The notes below the pieces were generated by a model. It made no database searches and was not told the origin of the DNA. It saw only the letters and a list, made by a program, of their open reading frames with translations. Shown here piece after piece: positions 1 through 9,961 of a stretch of DNA of 64,000 bases; position 1 is the stretch's first letter, and each line of letters opens with the position of its first letter. The stretch comes from Actinomycetes bacterium. Its GTDB lineage: Bacteria; Actinomycetota; Actinomycetes; Mycobacteriales; Mycobacteriaceae. The stretch is from positions 59,687 to 123,686 of the forward strand of contig JAKOYE010000044.1 of the NCBI GenBank assembly GCA_029780675.1, in the 5' to 3' direction. A program made the position numbers and the translations under genes.

Positions 1-1490
<1,490 letters not shown>

Positions 1491-1544
1491 GGGATGTCTC
1501 CGTTCGTGTGGTGTTCGGGTGACCGGTTCGGTCGGTTGTCGATG

Positions 1545-1567
1545 ACGCTAGAAGAGGCCACCGACAA
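1545..1567 (-). promoter_or_regulatory. PafBC (RecA-NDp / ClpR-like) promoter of recA
   Basis: On the minus strand the segment reads TTGTCGGTG, eight bases, TAGCGT. This fits the mycobacterial LexA-independent DNA-damage promoter consensus tTGTCRgtg-N8-TAnnnT exactly. In mycobacteria this promoter is driven by the WYL-domain activator PafBC. It lies 55-77 bases upstream of the recA start codon. Confidence 0.85.
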
Positions 1568-1607
1568 AACCGGATCGAACTGCGCCGGTCGAACACCGAC
1601 CACACTA

Positions 1608-1623
1608 GCGAACATGTGTTCGA
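1608..1623 (-). promoter_or_regulatory. SOS box (LexA operator) of recA
   Basis: On the minus strand the site reads tCGAACACATGTTCGc, a near-perfect copy of the mycobacterial LexA operator TCGAAC-N4-GTTCGA with one change at the outer base. A TAGTGT element follows on the same strand and could be the -10 box, as in the second recA promoter of M. tuberculosis. The site lies upstream of the PafBC promoter, just after the end of the DUF3046 gene. Confidence 0.88.
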
Positions 1624-1664
1624 TGGCAAGCAGCCGTGCCCGCGTGTCGCGGTCTATCCGCCGT

Positions 1665-1859
1665 TCACCATTGTTCGCGGGGAACGTCGAAGTCCGCACA
1701 CAGCGCCCGCCAGACCTCGCGCGGGTCGACGCCGTCCTCGATCGCCTGGGCGGCACTCCGTCCGCCGAACCTCGTCAGGGCATGATCGACCAGCATCGAC
1801 GCGCCGCGAACCGGACCGAACTGCCCCTCGACCAGTTCATGGAACTCCGTCAGCCGCAC
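1665..1859 (-). CDS. DUF3046 family small protein upstream of recA
   Basis: This 64-residue protein (MRLTEFHELVEGQFG...) belongs to the DUF3046 family, which sits directly upstream of recA across mycobacteria and many other actinobacteria (Rv2738c in M. tuberculosis). Its function is unknown. It is acidic, contains no membrane segment and has the family's conserved ALTRFGGRSAAQAIEDG core followed by WRALCADFDVP. The start is a GTG at 1859, ten bases after the stop of the glycosyltransferase gene, so the two are probably co-transcribed. The recA regulatory sites begin just past its stop. Family assignment is firm; function is not known. Confidence 0.88.
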   Translation of the reverse strand: MRLTEFHELVEGQFGPVRGASMLVDHALTRFGGRSAAQAIEDGVDPREVWRALCADFDVPREQW

Positions 1860-1869
1860 ACCGGTAAAC

Positions 1870-3033
1870 CTACCCAGCGGCCTCGTGGCACACCCGAACC
1901 GGATCGGCCACTCCGACGACGCTCTGCACTGCCCGCCGCGCGGCTGCTCGATAGGCGGGCTCCGAGATCACCTCGTTGACCGCGGTTGCCAGCGTTCCCG
2001 GCGTCAACGGCCGGACCAGTTGCGCACTGCCCTGGCGCACCACGCGATTGGCCAGTTCCCATTGGTCCCCCCCGCCGGGCACCACCACCATGGGCACCCC
2101 GGCCAGCAGTGCCTTGGCCAGCATGCCGTGTCCGCCGCCGCAGATCACCAGATCGGCGTGGCCGAGCAGTTCGTCCTGACGCCCGAGTCCGACCGTCGCC
2201 CAGGGCGGGACCGCGCCGATATCACCGCTGAGACGCGACACCACCAGCCGTGACCCCTTCGGCAGCGTCCGACCCGGCACCAGATGCTCAAGAGCCAGTT
2301 CGGCCAGCCCGGAAGCACCGGTCACCGCGGTCGACGGCGCGACCACGATCAGCGGGCCGTTCCCGGGCGGCGGGACGAGCACGGCGTCGGTGGGCTCGAA
2401 GAGCAACGGGCCGACGACGACCGCCTCCGCCGGCCAATCCGGCCGCGGAACCTCCAGTGCGGGCAGGGTGGCGATCAGCCGACGGCGTGGACCGGGGCCA
2501 TGAGGAGACAACCCGATACCGCGCCGGGCGACCGAACGTTGACGTTCTCCGGCGCGGATCGACCGCCCGGCGAGGTATCGCATCACGGCATCGCGCACCC
2601 ATCCGCTCGGAACGGAGCCCGGCGCCAGACCGCTGCCGATCGGCGGGAGTCCCTTCGACGGCAGGTACAGCGGGTGCGGATTGAGTTCCACCCACGGAAT
2701 CCCCATCAACTCGGCGGCCAGCCCACCCGCCGCGGTGATCTCGTCGGACACCACCAGATCCGGCTTGAGTCGTTCCAGCACGGCAGCATTGAGAACCGCC
2801 ATCCTGGCCGCACGCTGGTGCAACTTCGCGCCGGCGTCGTTGTCGTCGTCAGCCTCCTGCGGTTCCAGACCGACCAGTTCGACCGTCTCCACACCGGCTG
2901 CGCGGGCCGTGTCGATCCGCTCGGTGCCGGTCAGCAGAACGGGATCGTCGCCTGACTCGCGCAGCAGAAGGCACAACGCGATGGCGGGAAAGCAGTGCCC
3001 AGCCTCCGGCCCGGCGACGACGGCAATGCGCAC
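1870..3033 (-). CDS. UDP-glycosyltransferase-like protein (Rv2739c type)
   Basis: The 387-residue protein looks like a GT-B fold glycosyltransferase of the UGT/MGT type. It has an N-terminal acceptor half starting MRIAVVAGPEAGHCFPAIAL (the GH-P loop of this fold). The C-terminal donor-binding half contains WATVGLGRQDELLGHADLVICGGGHGMLAKAL, then GVPMVVVPGGGDQWELANRVV, which is the typical sugar-nucleotide signature. The closest known counterpart by position is the alanine-rich transferase Rv2739c. No signal peptide is visible, so it is probably cytoplasmic. The acceptor and sugar are unknown. It starts with GTG at 3033, divergent from ephG with 68 bases between them, and leads the DUF3046-recA group. 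Confidence 0.8.
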   Translation of the reverse strand: MRIAVVAGPEAGHCFPAIALCLLLRESGDDPVLLTGTERIDTARAAGVETVELVGLEPQEADDDNDAGAKLHQRAARMAVLNAAVLERLKPDLVVSDEITAAGGLAAELMGIPWVELNPHPLYLPSKGLPPIGSGLAPGSVPSGWVRDAVMRYLAGRSIRAGERQRSVARRGIGLSPHGPGPRRRLIATLPALEVPRPDWPAEAVVVGPLLFEPTDAVLVPPPGNGPLIVVAPSTAVTGASGLAELALEHLVPGRTLPKGSRLVVSRLSGDIGAVPPWATVGLGRQDELLGHADLVICGGGHGMLAKALLAGVPMVVVPGGGDQWELANRVVRQGSAQLVRPLTPGTLATAVNEVISEPAYRAAARRAVQSVVGVADPVRVCHEAAG

Positions 3034-3101
3034 GATCAGCCCCCGCTGTGTCGGCTGAGACTGGGCAGAAGATGGCGGGAAGGCTGGCCTAGTCTGGGGT
3101 G

Positions 3102-3581
3102 ATGACCGAACAGATCGTCAGCTCCAATGGCAACGTGACCAACGGCACGGTGAGCGCCGACGTCGACACCTCCCAATCCGTGGCCCACACCGTCGAGGTG
3201 CTGCTGGGCGCCCTGCAGGATCAGGATATCGACACCGCTGGAGCGGTCCTGGACGACAACCTGGTATATCAGAATGTCGGTTTCCCGACTATCCGCGGCC
3301 GCGCCCGCGCGCTCAGACTGTTCCGCGCCATGGAGGGTCGGGCGGCCTTCGAGGTGAGGACGCATCGCATCGCGGTCAACGGGGCAACCGTGCTGACCGA
3401 GCGGACCGACGCACTCGTCTTCGGTCCGGTGCGCCTGCAGTTCTGGGTGTGTGGGGTGTTCGAAGTGCATGGTGGCCGGATCACCCTGTGGCGGGACTAC
3501 TTCGACATGTTCGACTTCGGGAAGGCCATTCTTCGCGGCTTGGCCGGGGCTGTCATCCCGGCGCTGCGTCCGACTCTTTAG
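3102..3581 (+). CDS. ephG: Limonene-1,2-epoxide hydrolase family epoxide hydrolase EphG
   Basis: This 159-residue cytosolic enzyme matches EphG (Rv2740), which adds water to epoxides, including sterol-type epoxides. The limonene-epoxide-hydrolase active site is visible: Tyr and Asn in LVYQNVG, the Arg-Asp pair in TERTD, and the second Asp in LWRDYFDM, together making the Asp-Arg-Asp system. The first 30 residues are Thr/Asn/Val rich and look disordered. Two starts are possible, GTG at 3099 and the adjacent ATG at 3102; I prefer the ATG. The last codons (Pro-Thr-Leu-stop) are duplicated several times downstream, giving extra in-frame stops (see the repeat at 3568). It converges on pspM. Confidence 0.9.
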   Translation: MTEQIVSSNGNVTNGTVSADVDTSQSVAHTVEVLLGALQDQDIDTAGAVLDDNLVYQNVGFPTIRGRARALRLFRAMEGRAAFEVRTHRIAVNGATVLTERTDALVFGPVRLQFWVCGVFEVHGGRITLWRDYFDMFDFGKAILRGLAGAVIPALRPTL

Positions 3582-3645
3582 GGTCCGACTCTTTAGGGTC
3601 CAACTCTTTAGGTCGGTCCGACTCTTTAGCGTCCGACTCTTCCAG
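3568..3645 (+). repeat. 15-base tandem repeat spanning the ephG stop codon, five copies
   Basis: The unit GTCCGACTCTTTAGG begins at 3568, 3583, 3598, 3616 and 3631. Copy 3 has one substitution, three extra bases separate copies 3 and 4, and copy 5 has lost its stop. Because 15 and 3 keep frame, the array gives in-frame TAG stops at 3579, 3594, 3609 and 3627 after ephG, and a TGA at 3654. It fills almost all of the space between ephG and the convergent pspM. Confidence 0.95.
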
Positions 3646-3650
3646 TTCCC

Positions 3651-4481
3651 CTATGACACCCGCCGCGCCGGACCCAGTTCGTCGAAGGCCTGAGCCCAGC
3701 CCAGCAGCCGGTCGGTCGCGTCACTGAGCTCGGCACGATAACGCTGATGCGCAGGCGAGCCCAGCACCGGATCCGCGTTCGCCGCTGACACCAGGTGGGC
3801 CGCGGCGGTGACCATCTCGTTGTACTGCCGCAGCCCGCTGTTGAGTTGGGCGGTGAGCGCGTTGATCGTGGGCGCCAGGTAGGCACGAGACTGGGGTGCC
3901 TCGACCGCTGCCCGCTCCATCGACACGACCTCCGCCGCCGTCGCGACCATCGCCGCCGCCGAACCACCGGCCGCAGCGGTCAGCTCACAGATCTCCGCGG
4001 CCGGCAGCATCTCGCCGCGCTCGATGACCCCCAACAGCGAGTGCAGGCCCCGCTCGGATGCGCCCAGCGCCGACATCACCGGGCGCGCGGCCGAACCGTG
4101 TGGGGGCAGCCGCCTCGCACTCGCCTGACGCTGGGGCGGTAACGGCTCGCCGCGAAGCCACCGGTAACGCAGCATGAATAGGGTGGATGGAAGGGCAGCA
4201 CCTGCCGCGACAGCACCGGTGATGATCAACCCCCAGACCGGCGTGCTCCACGTCGCCAGCAGGCCGGTGACCGCCACCCAGAACAGTGACGACACACCGA
4301 AGAACAGGCCCAAACGCAGGGCCCAGCGGCGCTTGCGCAGCAGGCGGGCCCTGGGGTCGGACAATGCACCGAGCTTCTGCGCGGCGACATCGGCGTACTC
4401 GCTGGCAGTGTCGATGCCGCGCTGCAGCACCGACCGGGTCCGGCGCGACGCGTAGCCGGCCACCTCGGGTTTCACCGCCAT
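3651..4481 (-). CDS. pspM: Phage-shock membrane protein PspM
   Basis: This is the membrane partner of the mycobacterial Psp envelope-stress system (Rv2743c). The 276-residue protein has a basic N-terminus, two adjacent hydrophobic segments (about residues 56-75, LGLFFGVSSLFWVAVTGLLA, and 80-103) and a long Ala-rich, helical C-terminal half. It is the second gene after pspA. An ATG at 4481 with an AAGGAGG ribosome site about ten bases upstream fixes the start, and an out-of-frame ATG at 4488 is ignored. In M. tuberculosis PspA, PspM, PspN and ClgR form a regulatory loop; no pspN gene follows here, since pspM runs straight into the ephG repeat. Confidence 0.86.
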   Translation of the reverse strand: MAVKPEVAGYASRRTRSVLQRGIDTASEYADVAAQKLGALSDPRARLLRKRRWALRLGLFFGVSSLFWVAVTGLLATWSTPVWGLIITGAVAAGAALPSTLFMLRYRWLRGEPLPPQRQASARRLPPHGSAARPVMSALGASERGLHSLLGVIERGEMLPAAEICELTAAAGGSAAAMVATAAEVVSMERAAVEAPQSRAYLAPTINALTAQLNSGLRQYNEMVTAAAHLVSAANADPVLGSPAHQRYRAELSDATDRLLGWAQAFDELGPARRVS

Positions 4482-4494
4482 GGGCCATGCCTCC

Positions 4495-5304
4495 TTAGTG
4501 TCCGAGAGGCTTCTCGGGCGTGGGAGCGGCCGCGGGCGTAGCCGGGGTCGCCGGGGCTGCGGCGCCACCGGAGGGCAGCGCCTCGCCGCGCATCGAGGCG
4601 CGGATCTGCTCAAGCCGGGAATGTCCGGCCATTTGCACACTGGCCTGCTGAATCTCCATCATGCGTCCCTGCACCGAGTTCTGGGCCAGCTCGGCATCAC
4701 CCATGGCGTTGGCATACCGCCGTTCGATCTTGTCGCGGACCTCGTCGAGGCTCGGAGTGGTACCGGGTGCGGCGATCTCGCTCATCGACCGCAGCGAGGC
4801 GCTGACCTGCTCCTGCATCTTGGCCTGCTCGAGTTGGCTGAGCAGCTTCGTACGCTCGGCGATCTTCTGTTGCAGCACCATGGCGTTCTGTTCGACCGCC
4901 TTCTTGGCCTGCACGGCGGCCTGCAGAGCCTGGTCGTGCAAGGTCTTGAGGTCCTCGACGCTCTGCTCGGCGGTCACCAACTGCGCGGCGAAGGCCTCTG
5001 CAGCGTTGGTGTACTCGGTGGCCTTCGTGGCGTCCCCACCGGCCGCGGCCTGATCCGCCAGGGTCAGCGCCTGACGCACATTGGCCTGCAACTTCTCGAT
5101 GTCGGCCAGCTGACGATTGAGCCGCATCTCCAGCTGACGCTGGTTGCCGATCACCTGGGCCGCCTGCTGGGTCAGCGCCTGATGCTGGCGCTGGGCCTCC
5201 TCGATCGCCTGCTGGATCTGCACCTTCGGATCGGCGTACTCGTCGACCTTGGAGCTGAACAGCGCCATCAGGTACTTCCACGCCTTCACGAACGGATTGG
5301 CCAT
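4495..5304 (-). CDS. pspA: Phage-shock protein A (PspA/IM30 family, 35 kDa antigen)
   Basis: PspA is a peripheral membrane coiled-coil protein of the ESCRT-III/IM30 family that stabilises the cytoplasmic membrane and binds ClgR. The 269-residue product starts [20 protein letters not shown], the amphipathic membrane-binding helix. A heptad-rich coiled coil with many Gln, Ala and Glu residues follows from about 25 to 225, ending in an Ala/Pro-rich tail ([21 protein letters not shown]). The order clgR-pspA-pspM on the minus strand is that of M. tuberculosis Rv2745c-Rv2743c. Its stop is 13 bases ahead of the pspM start, so the two are certainly in one transcript. Confidence 0.95.
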   Translation of the reverse strand: MANPFVKAWKYLMALFSSKVDEYADPKVQIQQAIEEAQRQHQALTQQAAQVIGNQRQLEMRLNRQLADIEKLQANVRQALTLADQAAAGGDATKATEYTNAAEAFAAQLVTAEQSVEDLKTLHDQALQAAVQAKKAVEQNAMVLQQKIAERTKLLSQLEQAKMQEQVSASLRSMSEIAAPGTTPSLDEVRDKIERRYANAMGDAELAQNSVQGRMMEIQQASVQMAGHSRLEQIRASMRGEALPSGGAAAPATPATPAAAPTPEKPLGH

Positions 5305-5422
5305 CAGATTTGCCTGCCTTCAAGTCGAGTGTCGCGTCAGCCGCGTTTCCAGCCGCCGCTCAATTTATCGGGTCGGACCATCCGGGCGCAGCCCCGTGGC
5401 AATGTCGGGTGTTCGGCGCAGG

Positions 5423-5731
5423 TCAGGCGACGGCCATCGCCACCGGCCGGTTGACCGCCACATCGCGGGGAACGGTGGTGAGGCGGGCGACGTCCTCGTG
5501 ACAGGCCATCTCCGCGCCGGCGTCGGAAAGCACCCGCGATAGCGGGACATCGAGGGCGGTGCAGATGGCACTGAGCAATTCACTGGAGGCCTCTTTCCGG
5601 CCGCGCTCGACCTCGGAGAGATACCCGAGGCTGACCCGGGCGGAGTTCGACACCTCCCGCAAGGTGCGTCCCTGCTCGGTGCGGGCGCGGCGCAACACAT
5701 CGCCGATCACTTCCCGCAGCAGTACCGCCAT
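5423..5731 (-). CDS. clgR: Transcriptional regulator ClgR
   Basis: ClgR is an XRE-type helix-turn-helix activator of Clp protease genes and of its own psp operon. The 102-residue protein has the HTH at about residues 20-45 ([20 protein letters not shown]) preceded by [14 protein letters not shown]. The ATG at 5731 follows an AGGAGG about ten bases upstream; an in-frame ATG at 5779 would add 16 residues but has no ribosome site and does not fit the family. The C-terminal tail ends in hydrophobic Val-Ala residues (NRPVAMAVA), as in ClgR proteins that are themselves Clp substrates. A SigE-like promoter lies just upstream. pspA follows after 118 bases. Confidence 0.93.
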   Translation of the reverse strand: MAVLLREVIGDVLRRARTEQGRTLREVSNSARVSLGYLSEVERGRKEASSELLSAICTALDVPLSRVLSDAGAEMACHEDVARLTTVPRDVAVNRPVAMAVA

Positions 5732-5766
5732 CGCTGTCCTCCTCATGTCGTCGCAGCACTTTGTGC

Positions 5767-5793
5767 AACGTGGGGGCACCGAGATTGGTTCCC
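5767..5793 (-). promoter_or_regulatory. Candidate SigE-type promoter of clgR-pspA-pspM
   Basis: Between the pgsA stop and clgR, the minus strand has GGGAACC, about 16 bases, then CGTT. This fits the ECF sigma factor SigE consensus (GGGAACY, about 15-16 bases, GTT). It would put transcription start roughly 30 bases before the clgR ATG. In M. tuberculosis the orthologous operon is known to be SigE-dependent under surface stress. Confidence 0.6.
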
Positions 5794-5798
5794 GCGGG

Positions 5799-6395
5799 CT
5801 ACCCGGCCTTGCGGGCGCCTCGTATCGCGGAGATCACGTAGTCGATGCCCGTCACCACGGTCAGCAGAATCGCCGCCCCCATCACCCACCAGGCGACGGT
5901 GAGCCAGACTGGCGGCCAACTGTGCAGCGGCAGGACGAACAGACCGATCGCGACGGCCTGGACCAGCGCCTTGAGCTTGCCGCCGTGGCTCGCGGGGATC
6001 ACCCCCCGGCTGATCACCGCGAAACGCAGCACGGTGATCCCGATCTCGCGGATCAGGATGACCACCGTCACCCACCAGGGAAGGTCGCCCAGCATCGACA
6101 ACCCGATGAGTGCGGCTCCGATCAGCATCTTGTCGGCGATCGGATCGGCCAGCTTGCCGAACTCGGTGATCATGTCGTGTTTGCGGGCCAGCGACCCGTC
6201 CAGGCGGTCGGTCATGACCGCCACCGCGAAGATCGCGAACGCCGTGATCCGGCTTGCGGTCTGGTGGCCGTCACCGGACATGAGAAACAGCAGGAACACC
6301 GGAACGAGAACCAGCCGCAGCGCGGTCAGCATGTTGGCGACGTTGACGACCGGGACGCGCCGGGCCGCAGGCGGAGTCTGGGGTTGGCCCGGCAC
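5799..6395 (-). CDS. pgsA3: CDP-alcohol phosphatidyltransferase PgsA-like
   Basis: This integral membrane enzyme belongs to the CDP-alcohol phosphatidyltransferase family (Rv2746c, annotated PgsA3). It would make phosphatidylglycerol phosphate or a related phospholipid from CDP-diacylglycerol. The family motif D-x2-DG-x2-AR-x8-G-x3-D-x3-D is intact at about residues 63-88 ([13 protein letters not shown]...[10 protein letters not shown]), surrounded by several membrane helices. I chose the GTG at 6395 (198 residues). Longer in-frame starts exist upstream but would overlap the divergent argA by more than 100 bases. clgR follows on the same strand after a short gap with its own promoter. Confidence 0.85.
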   Translation of the reverse strand: MPGQPQTPPAARRVPVVNVANMLTALRLVLVPVFLLFLMSGDGHQTASRITAFAIFAVAVMTDRLDGSLARKHDMITEFGKLADPIADKMLIGAALIGLSMLGDLPWWVTVVILIREIGITVLRFAVISRGVIPASHGGKLKALVQAVAIGLFVLPLHSWPPVWLTVAWWVMGAAILLTVVTGIDYVISAIRGARKAG

Positions 6396-6450
6396 GGCAG
6401 ACAGAATATCGGGTCGGCAGTCCGGAGATCCGCAGCGATAGGGTGGCGCG

Positions 6451-6993
6451 GTGACCGAGTTCTCGCCTGGGGCGTCGTCGCCGGAAGATCGCGATGTCGC
6501 GGCGGTCGCGGTACGACGTGCCCGCACCTCAGACGTGCTCGAGATCAAACGGTTGGTGGACACCTACGCCGGAAAGATCCTGCTGGAGAAGAACCTCGTC
6601 ACGCTGTACGAGGCGGTCCAGGAGTTCTGGGTCGCCGAGCTGGCGGGCCGGGTTGTCGGCTGCGGCGCCCTGCATGTCCTGTGGTCGGACCTCGGCGAGG
6701 TCCGCACGGTCGCGGTCCACCCCGAAGTCAGGGGCCGCGGCGTCGGCCACGCGATCGTCGGGAAGCTTCTCGAGGTGGCCCGCGAATTACAGCTCCAACG
6801 GCTGTTCGTGCTGACCTTCGAGGTCGAGTTCTTCGCCCGGCACGGTTTCGGCGAGATCGAGGGCACGCCGGTCACCGCGGAGGTCTACGAGGAGATGTGC
6901 CGTTCCTACGACGTGGGCGTGGCGGAGTTCCTCGACCTCAGCTACGTCAAACCCAACATCCTGGGCAACACCAGGATGCTCCTCGTCTTGTAG
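6451..6993 (+). CDS. argA: Amino-acid N-acetyltransferase (L-glutamate N-acetyltransferase)
   Basis: This 180-residue GNAT enzyme corresponds to Rv2747, the short stand-alone ArgA that acetylates glutamate or glutamine to start arginine synthesis. The acetyl-CoA loop is VHPEVRGRGVGHAIV (R/Q-x-x-G-x-G/A), and FFARHGFGEIE is the typical final strand-helix of the fold. The protein is much shorter than the kinase-fused ArgA of E. coli, as usual in actinobacteria. The start is GTG at 6451, divergent from pgsA with 55 bases between. Its last four codons plus stop (CGTCTTGTAG) are repeated 14 bases downstream. Confidence 0.88.
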   Translation: MTEFSPGASSPEDRDVAAVAVRRARTSDVLEIKRLVDTYAGKILLEKNLVTLYEAVQEFWVAELAGRVVGCGALHVLWSDLGEVRTVAVHPEVRGRGVGHAIVGKLLEVARELQLQRLFVLTFEVEFFARHGFGEIEGTPVTAEVYEEMCRSYDVGVAEFLDLSYVKPNILGNTRMLLVL

Positions 6994-7007
6994 CCCACGT
7001 CTTGTAG
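6984..7007 (+). repeat. 10-base direct duplication spanning the argA stop codon
   Basis: CGTCTTGTAG occurs at 6984-6993, where it ends argA, and again at 6998-7007 with CCCA between. The second copy is not in frame. The array occupies most of the gap to the convergent ftsK. Confidence 0.85.
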
Positions 7008-7017
7008 TGGCCGCCGG

Positions 7018-9837
7018 TCAGAAGTCCTCCGGCACTCCTCCGAAGTCGTCGTCCTCGTCGTCCTGGCCGGACCCGCCACGGATCGCCATCAGGGTGGCCG
7101 ACAATTCATCGGGCTTGACCAGCACCTCGCGCGCCTTGGAACCCTCCGACGGTCCCACGATGCCGCGCGTCTCCATCAGATCCATCAGCCGGCCTGCCTT
7201 GGCGAAGCCGACCCGCAGCTTGCGCTGCAGCATCGAGGTGGAGCCGAACTGGCTCGAGACCACCAGCTCGACGGCCTGCAGCAGGACGTCCATATCGTCG
7301 CCGATATCCGGGTCGACGTCGGACTTGTCGCCGGAGGGCTTGGCGGCGGTGACGCCCTCGGTGTAGTCCGGTTCGGCCTGGTCCTTACAGGCTTGAACGA
7401 CGGCCTGGATCTCGTCGTCGCTGATGTAGGCACCCTGAAGGCGGATCGGCTTGCCGGCCCCCATCGGCAGGAACAACCCGTCACCCATGCCGATCAGCTT
7501 CTCCGCGCCGGGCTGGTCGAGAATGACGCGACTGTCGGTGAGCGAGGACGTGGCGAAGGCCAGCCGGGAGGGCACGTTGGTCTTGATCAAGCCGGTGACC
7601 ACGTCGACCGACGGCCGCTGGGTCGCCAGCACGAGATGGATTCCGGCGGCGCGGGCCTTCTGGGTGATGCGGACGATCGCATCCTCCACATCGCGCGGCG
7701 CGGTCATCATCAGGTCGGCCAACTCGTCGACGATCGCGACGATGTAGGGGTAGGGCTTGTACACCCGCTGACTGCCCAGCGGGGTGCTGATCTCACCGGA
7801 GCGCACTTTGGCGTTGAAGTCGTCGATATGGCGCACCCGGGAGGCCTGCATGTCCTGGTAGCGCTGCTCCATCTCCTCGACCAGCCACGCCAGTGCGGCG
7901 GCGGCCTTCTTGGGCTGGGTGATGATCGGGGTGATCAGGTGCGGAATGCCCTCGTAGGGCGTCAGTTCCACCATCTTGGGGTCGATGAGGATCATCCGCA
8001 CCTCGTCGGGTGTGGCGCGGGCCAACAGCGACACCAACATCGAGTTGACGAAGCTGGACTTGCCCGACCCGGTGGACCCGGCCACCAACAGGTGCGGCAT
8101 CTTGGCCAGATTGGCGGAGATGAAGTCGCCCTCGATGTCCTTGCCCAGTCCGATCACCAGCGGATGGTGGTCGCGGCGGGTGGACGGCGCGGAGAGAACG
8201 TCCGAGAGGCGGACCATCTCGCGGTCGGTGTTGGGCACCTCGATACCCACCGCGGATTTGCCGGGGATCGGGGCGAGCAGGCGGACACTCTCGGTGGCGA
8301 CCGCGTAGGCGAGGTTGCGCTGCAGGGCGGTGATCTTCTCCACCTTGACGCCCGGACCGAGTTCGACCTCGTAGCGGGTGACGGTCGGACCGCGGGTGCA
8401 CCCGGTCACCGCGGCGTCGATCTTGAACTGTTCGAGCACCGAGGAGATGGCCTCGACGATGGCGTCGTTGGCCGCGCTGCGCCGCTTCGGCGGATCACCC
8501 GGGATCAGCAGATCCAGCGTCGGCAGTGTGTAGGAGCCCTCCACGACCCGATCGAGCGACAGCTGATCCTCGGCCGCCTCGGGAGCTGAGGCGGGGGCCG
8601 TCGTGCTCCGTTCCGGCACCGGCTTGCGCCGCCGCGCCTTGATCGGCTCGGTGACACGCGGCGCCTCGACGACGGCCTCGTCCAGCGGGTAGTTGTCGAA
8701 CGGGGTGCCGGTGGCGGCCGGAGCGCCCGGCCAGGCCGCCGGTTCGTCGGCGTAGGCGCGCGGGTCGTCGTAGTACCCGTCGGAGAGGTCGTCCGCGGCC
8801 GGTTCGGGTGCGCCGCCGCGCCGACGTCCACCGCCGAGGCGGCCGGACCCCTCATCGTGCGGACCGTCGTTGGCGTGGTCGTAGTCCCCGGCGTAGCCAT
8901 CGGAGTCGTCGCCGGCGAAATCCACCGCGTAGTCGTAATCGGGGTCGTAGTCGGCATCGGGGTCGTAGTCGGCATAGCGCCGCCCGGAGCGGGTGGCGAA
9001 CATCTCGTACAGCGCGTACGGCAGATCCCGCAAGGTCGTTCCGGTGAGCAGCAGCAGACCGAACAGGACGGCGACAATGAGCAGCGGCGTCGCGATCCAG
9101 CCCGTCAGCCCGTCGGCCAGCGGTCCCCCGGCGGCGAAGCCGGCGAACCCGCCCGCCCGCTGACGGGCCGCAGGGTCGGTGGGCGCACCCGACCAGAGAT
9201 GCCACAGACCGAGCACCGGCACGGCGATCATCGCGGCCCCCAGGACCAGCCGCGGCCGGGCCTCAGGCCGCGGTTCGGTGCGCATCAGCACCACCGCGAT
9301 CGCGCCGAGCACGAGAGGCAGCAACACGACAGCGCCACCGACCACCGTTCGGAGCGCGGAATCCACCCAGGCACCGACCGGCCGGGCGGCGTCCAGCCAG
9401 GAAGCCGCGGCGATCACCACCGCCATGGCCATCAGCCCCAGCGCAAGACCGTCACGGCGGTGGCCCGGCTCCAGGTCACGGGCACGTCCCACCGACCTCG
9501 CCGCCGACCCGGCACCCCGGGCGAGCACCATCCACGTGGCCCGCAGTGCCCGGCCACCGGCAGCGGCGGCAAGTCCGATGCCCGACGGCGAGTTCCCCGC
9601 CGAGGGCTTGCGGCGCGGAGGGGCCGGCCGGGAGGACCTGGCGGGAGCCTTGGCCGACGCATTCGATTTCGCGCCGGACCTGGTACCCGCTCTGGCGCCG
9701 CTCGCGGTACCGGCCTGTGCGGCAGCCTTCGACCGGGACTTCGCAGCTGACCCGGCCGCTGACCGGGTACCGGCCCCAGAACCACCCCGTGAGCTGGTCG
9801 TACGCGCAGCAGAGCGGGAGGCCGTCTTGTTCGCCAT
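7018..9837 (-). CDS. ftsK: DNA translocase FtsK
   Basis: FtsK is the septum-anchored motor that pumps chromosomal DNA during division. The 939-residue protein has a basic Ala/Ser/Arg-rich N-terminus, four membrane helices between about residues 100 and 280, then an acidic low-complexity linker full of Asp-Tyr ([17 protein letters not shown] near 320). The motor domain carries Walker A in [13 protein letters not shown] at about 585 and the Walker B strand ending ILIDPKM; the C-terminal winged-helix gamma domain includes [20 protein letters not shown] chose the ATG at 9837 (MANKTASRS); an in-frame start 26 codons upstream is unlikely. It stands alone between the convergent argA and an upstream thioesterase gene on the same strand. 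Confidence 0.96.
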   Translation of the reverse strand: MANKTASRSAARTTSSRGGSGAGTRSAAGSAAKSRSKAAAQAGTASGARAGTRSGAKSNASAKAPARSSRPAPPRRKPSAGNSPSGIGLAAAAGGRALRATWMVLARGAGSAARSVGRARDLEPGHRRDGLALGLMAMAVVIAAASWLDAARPVGAWVDSALRTVVGGAVVLLPLVLGAIAVVLMRTEPRPEARPRLVLGAAMIAVPVLGLWHLWSGAPTDPAARQRAGGFAGFAAGGPLADGLTGWIATPLLIVAVLFGLLLLTGTTLRDLPYALYEMFATRSGRRYADYDPDADYDPDYDYAVDFAGDDSDGYAGDYDHANDGPHDEGSGRLGGGRRRGGAPEPAADDLSDGYYDDPRAYADEPAAWPGAPAATGTPFDNYPLDEAVVEAPRVTEPIKARRRKPVPERSTTAPASAPEAAEDQLSLDRVVEGSYTLPTLDLLIPGDPPKRRSAANDAIVEAISSVLEQFKIDAAVTGCTRGPTVTRYEVELGPGVKVEKITALQRNLAYAVATESVRLLAPIPGKSAVGIEVPNTDREMVRLSDVLSAPSTRRDHHPLVIGLGKDIEGDFISANLAKMPHLLVAGSTGSGKSSFVNSMLVSLLARATPDEVRMILIDPKMVELTPYEGIPHLITPIITQPKKAAAALAWLVEEMEQRYQDMQASRVRHIDDFNAKVRSGEISTPLGSQRVYKPYPYIVAIVDELADLMMTAPRDVEDAIVRITQKARAAGIHLVLATQRPSVDVVTGLIKTNVPSRLAFATSSLTDSRVILDQPGAEKLIGMGDGLFLPMGAGKPIRLQGAYISDDEIQAVVQACKDQAEPDYTEGVTAAKPSGDKSDVDPDIGDDMDVLLQAVELVVSSQFGSTSMLQRKLRVGFAKAGRLMDLMETRGIVGPSEGSKAREVLVKPDELSATLMAIRGGSGQDDEDDDFGGVPEDF

Positions 9838-9961
9838 GTGCGGAAGATTAGTCGCATCAGCCTCAGCAGCAACACCTACAACACCTGTGCGGGGCCTGCC
9901 GTTGCAAGACCGCAACCTAACCCCGCCAAAGTCCCACGAAGACCAGGGCCGCTCCGCCGGA

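Noticed and set aside
1574..1595. Two TCGAAC half-sites that look like a second SOS box upstream of recA
   Set aside because: They are in direct orientation (1575-1580 and 1589-1594), not inverted, so they cannot form a LexA operator.
3568..3645. Possible CRISPR or phage attachment repeat
   Set aside because: Units are contiguous, 15 bases long, not separated by unique spacers and derived from the gene's own end.
5305..5422. ClgR operator between clgR and pspA
   Set aside because: A CGC...GCG pair is present but its spacing does not fit the ClgR consensus; I could not support a site.
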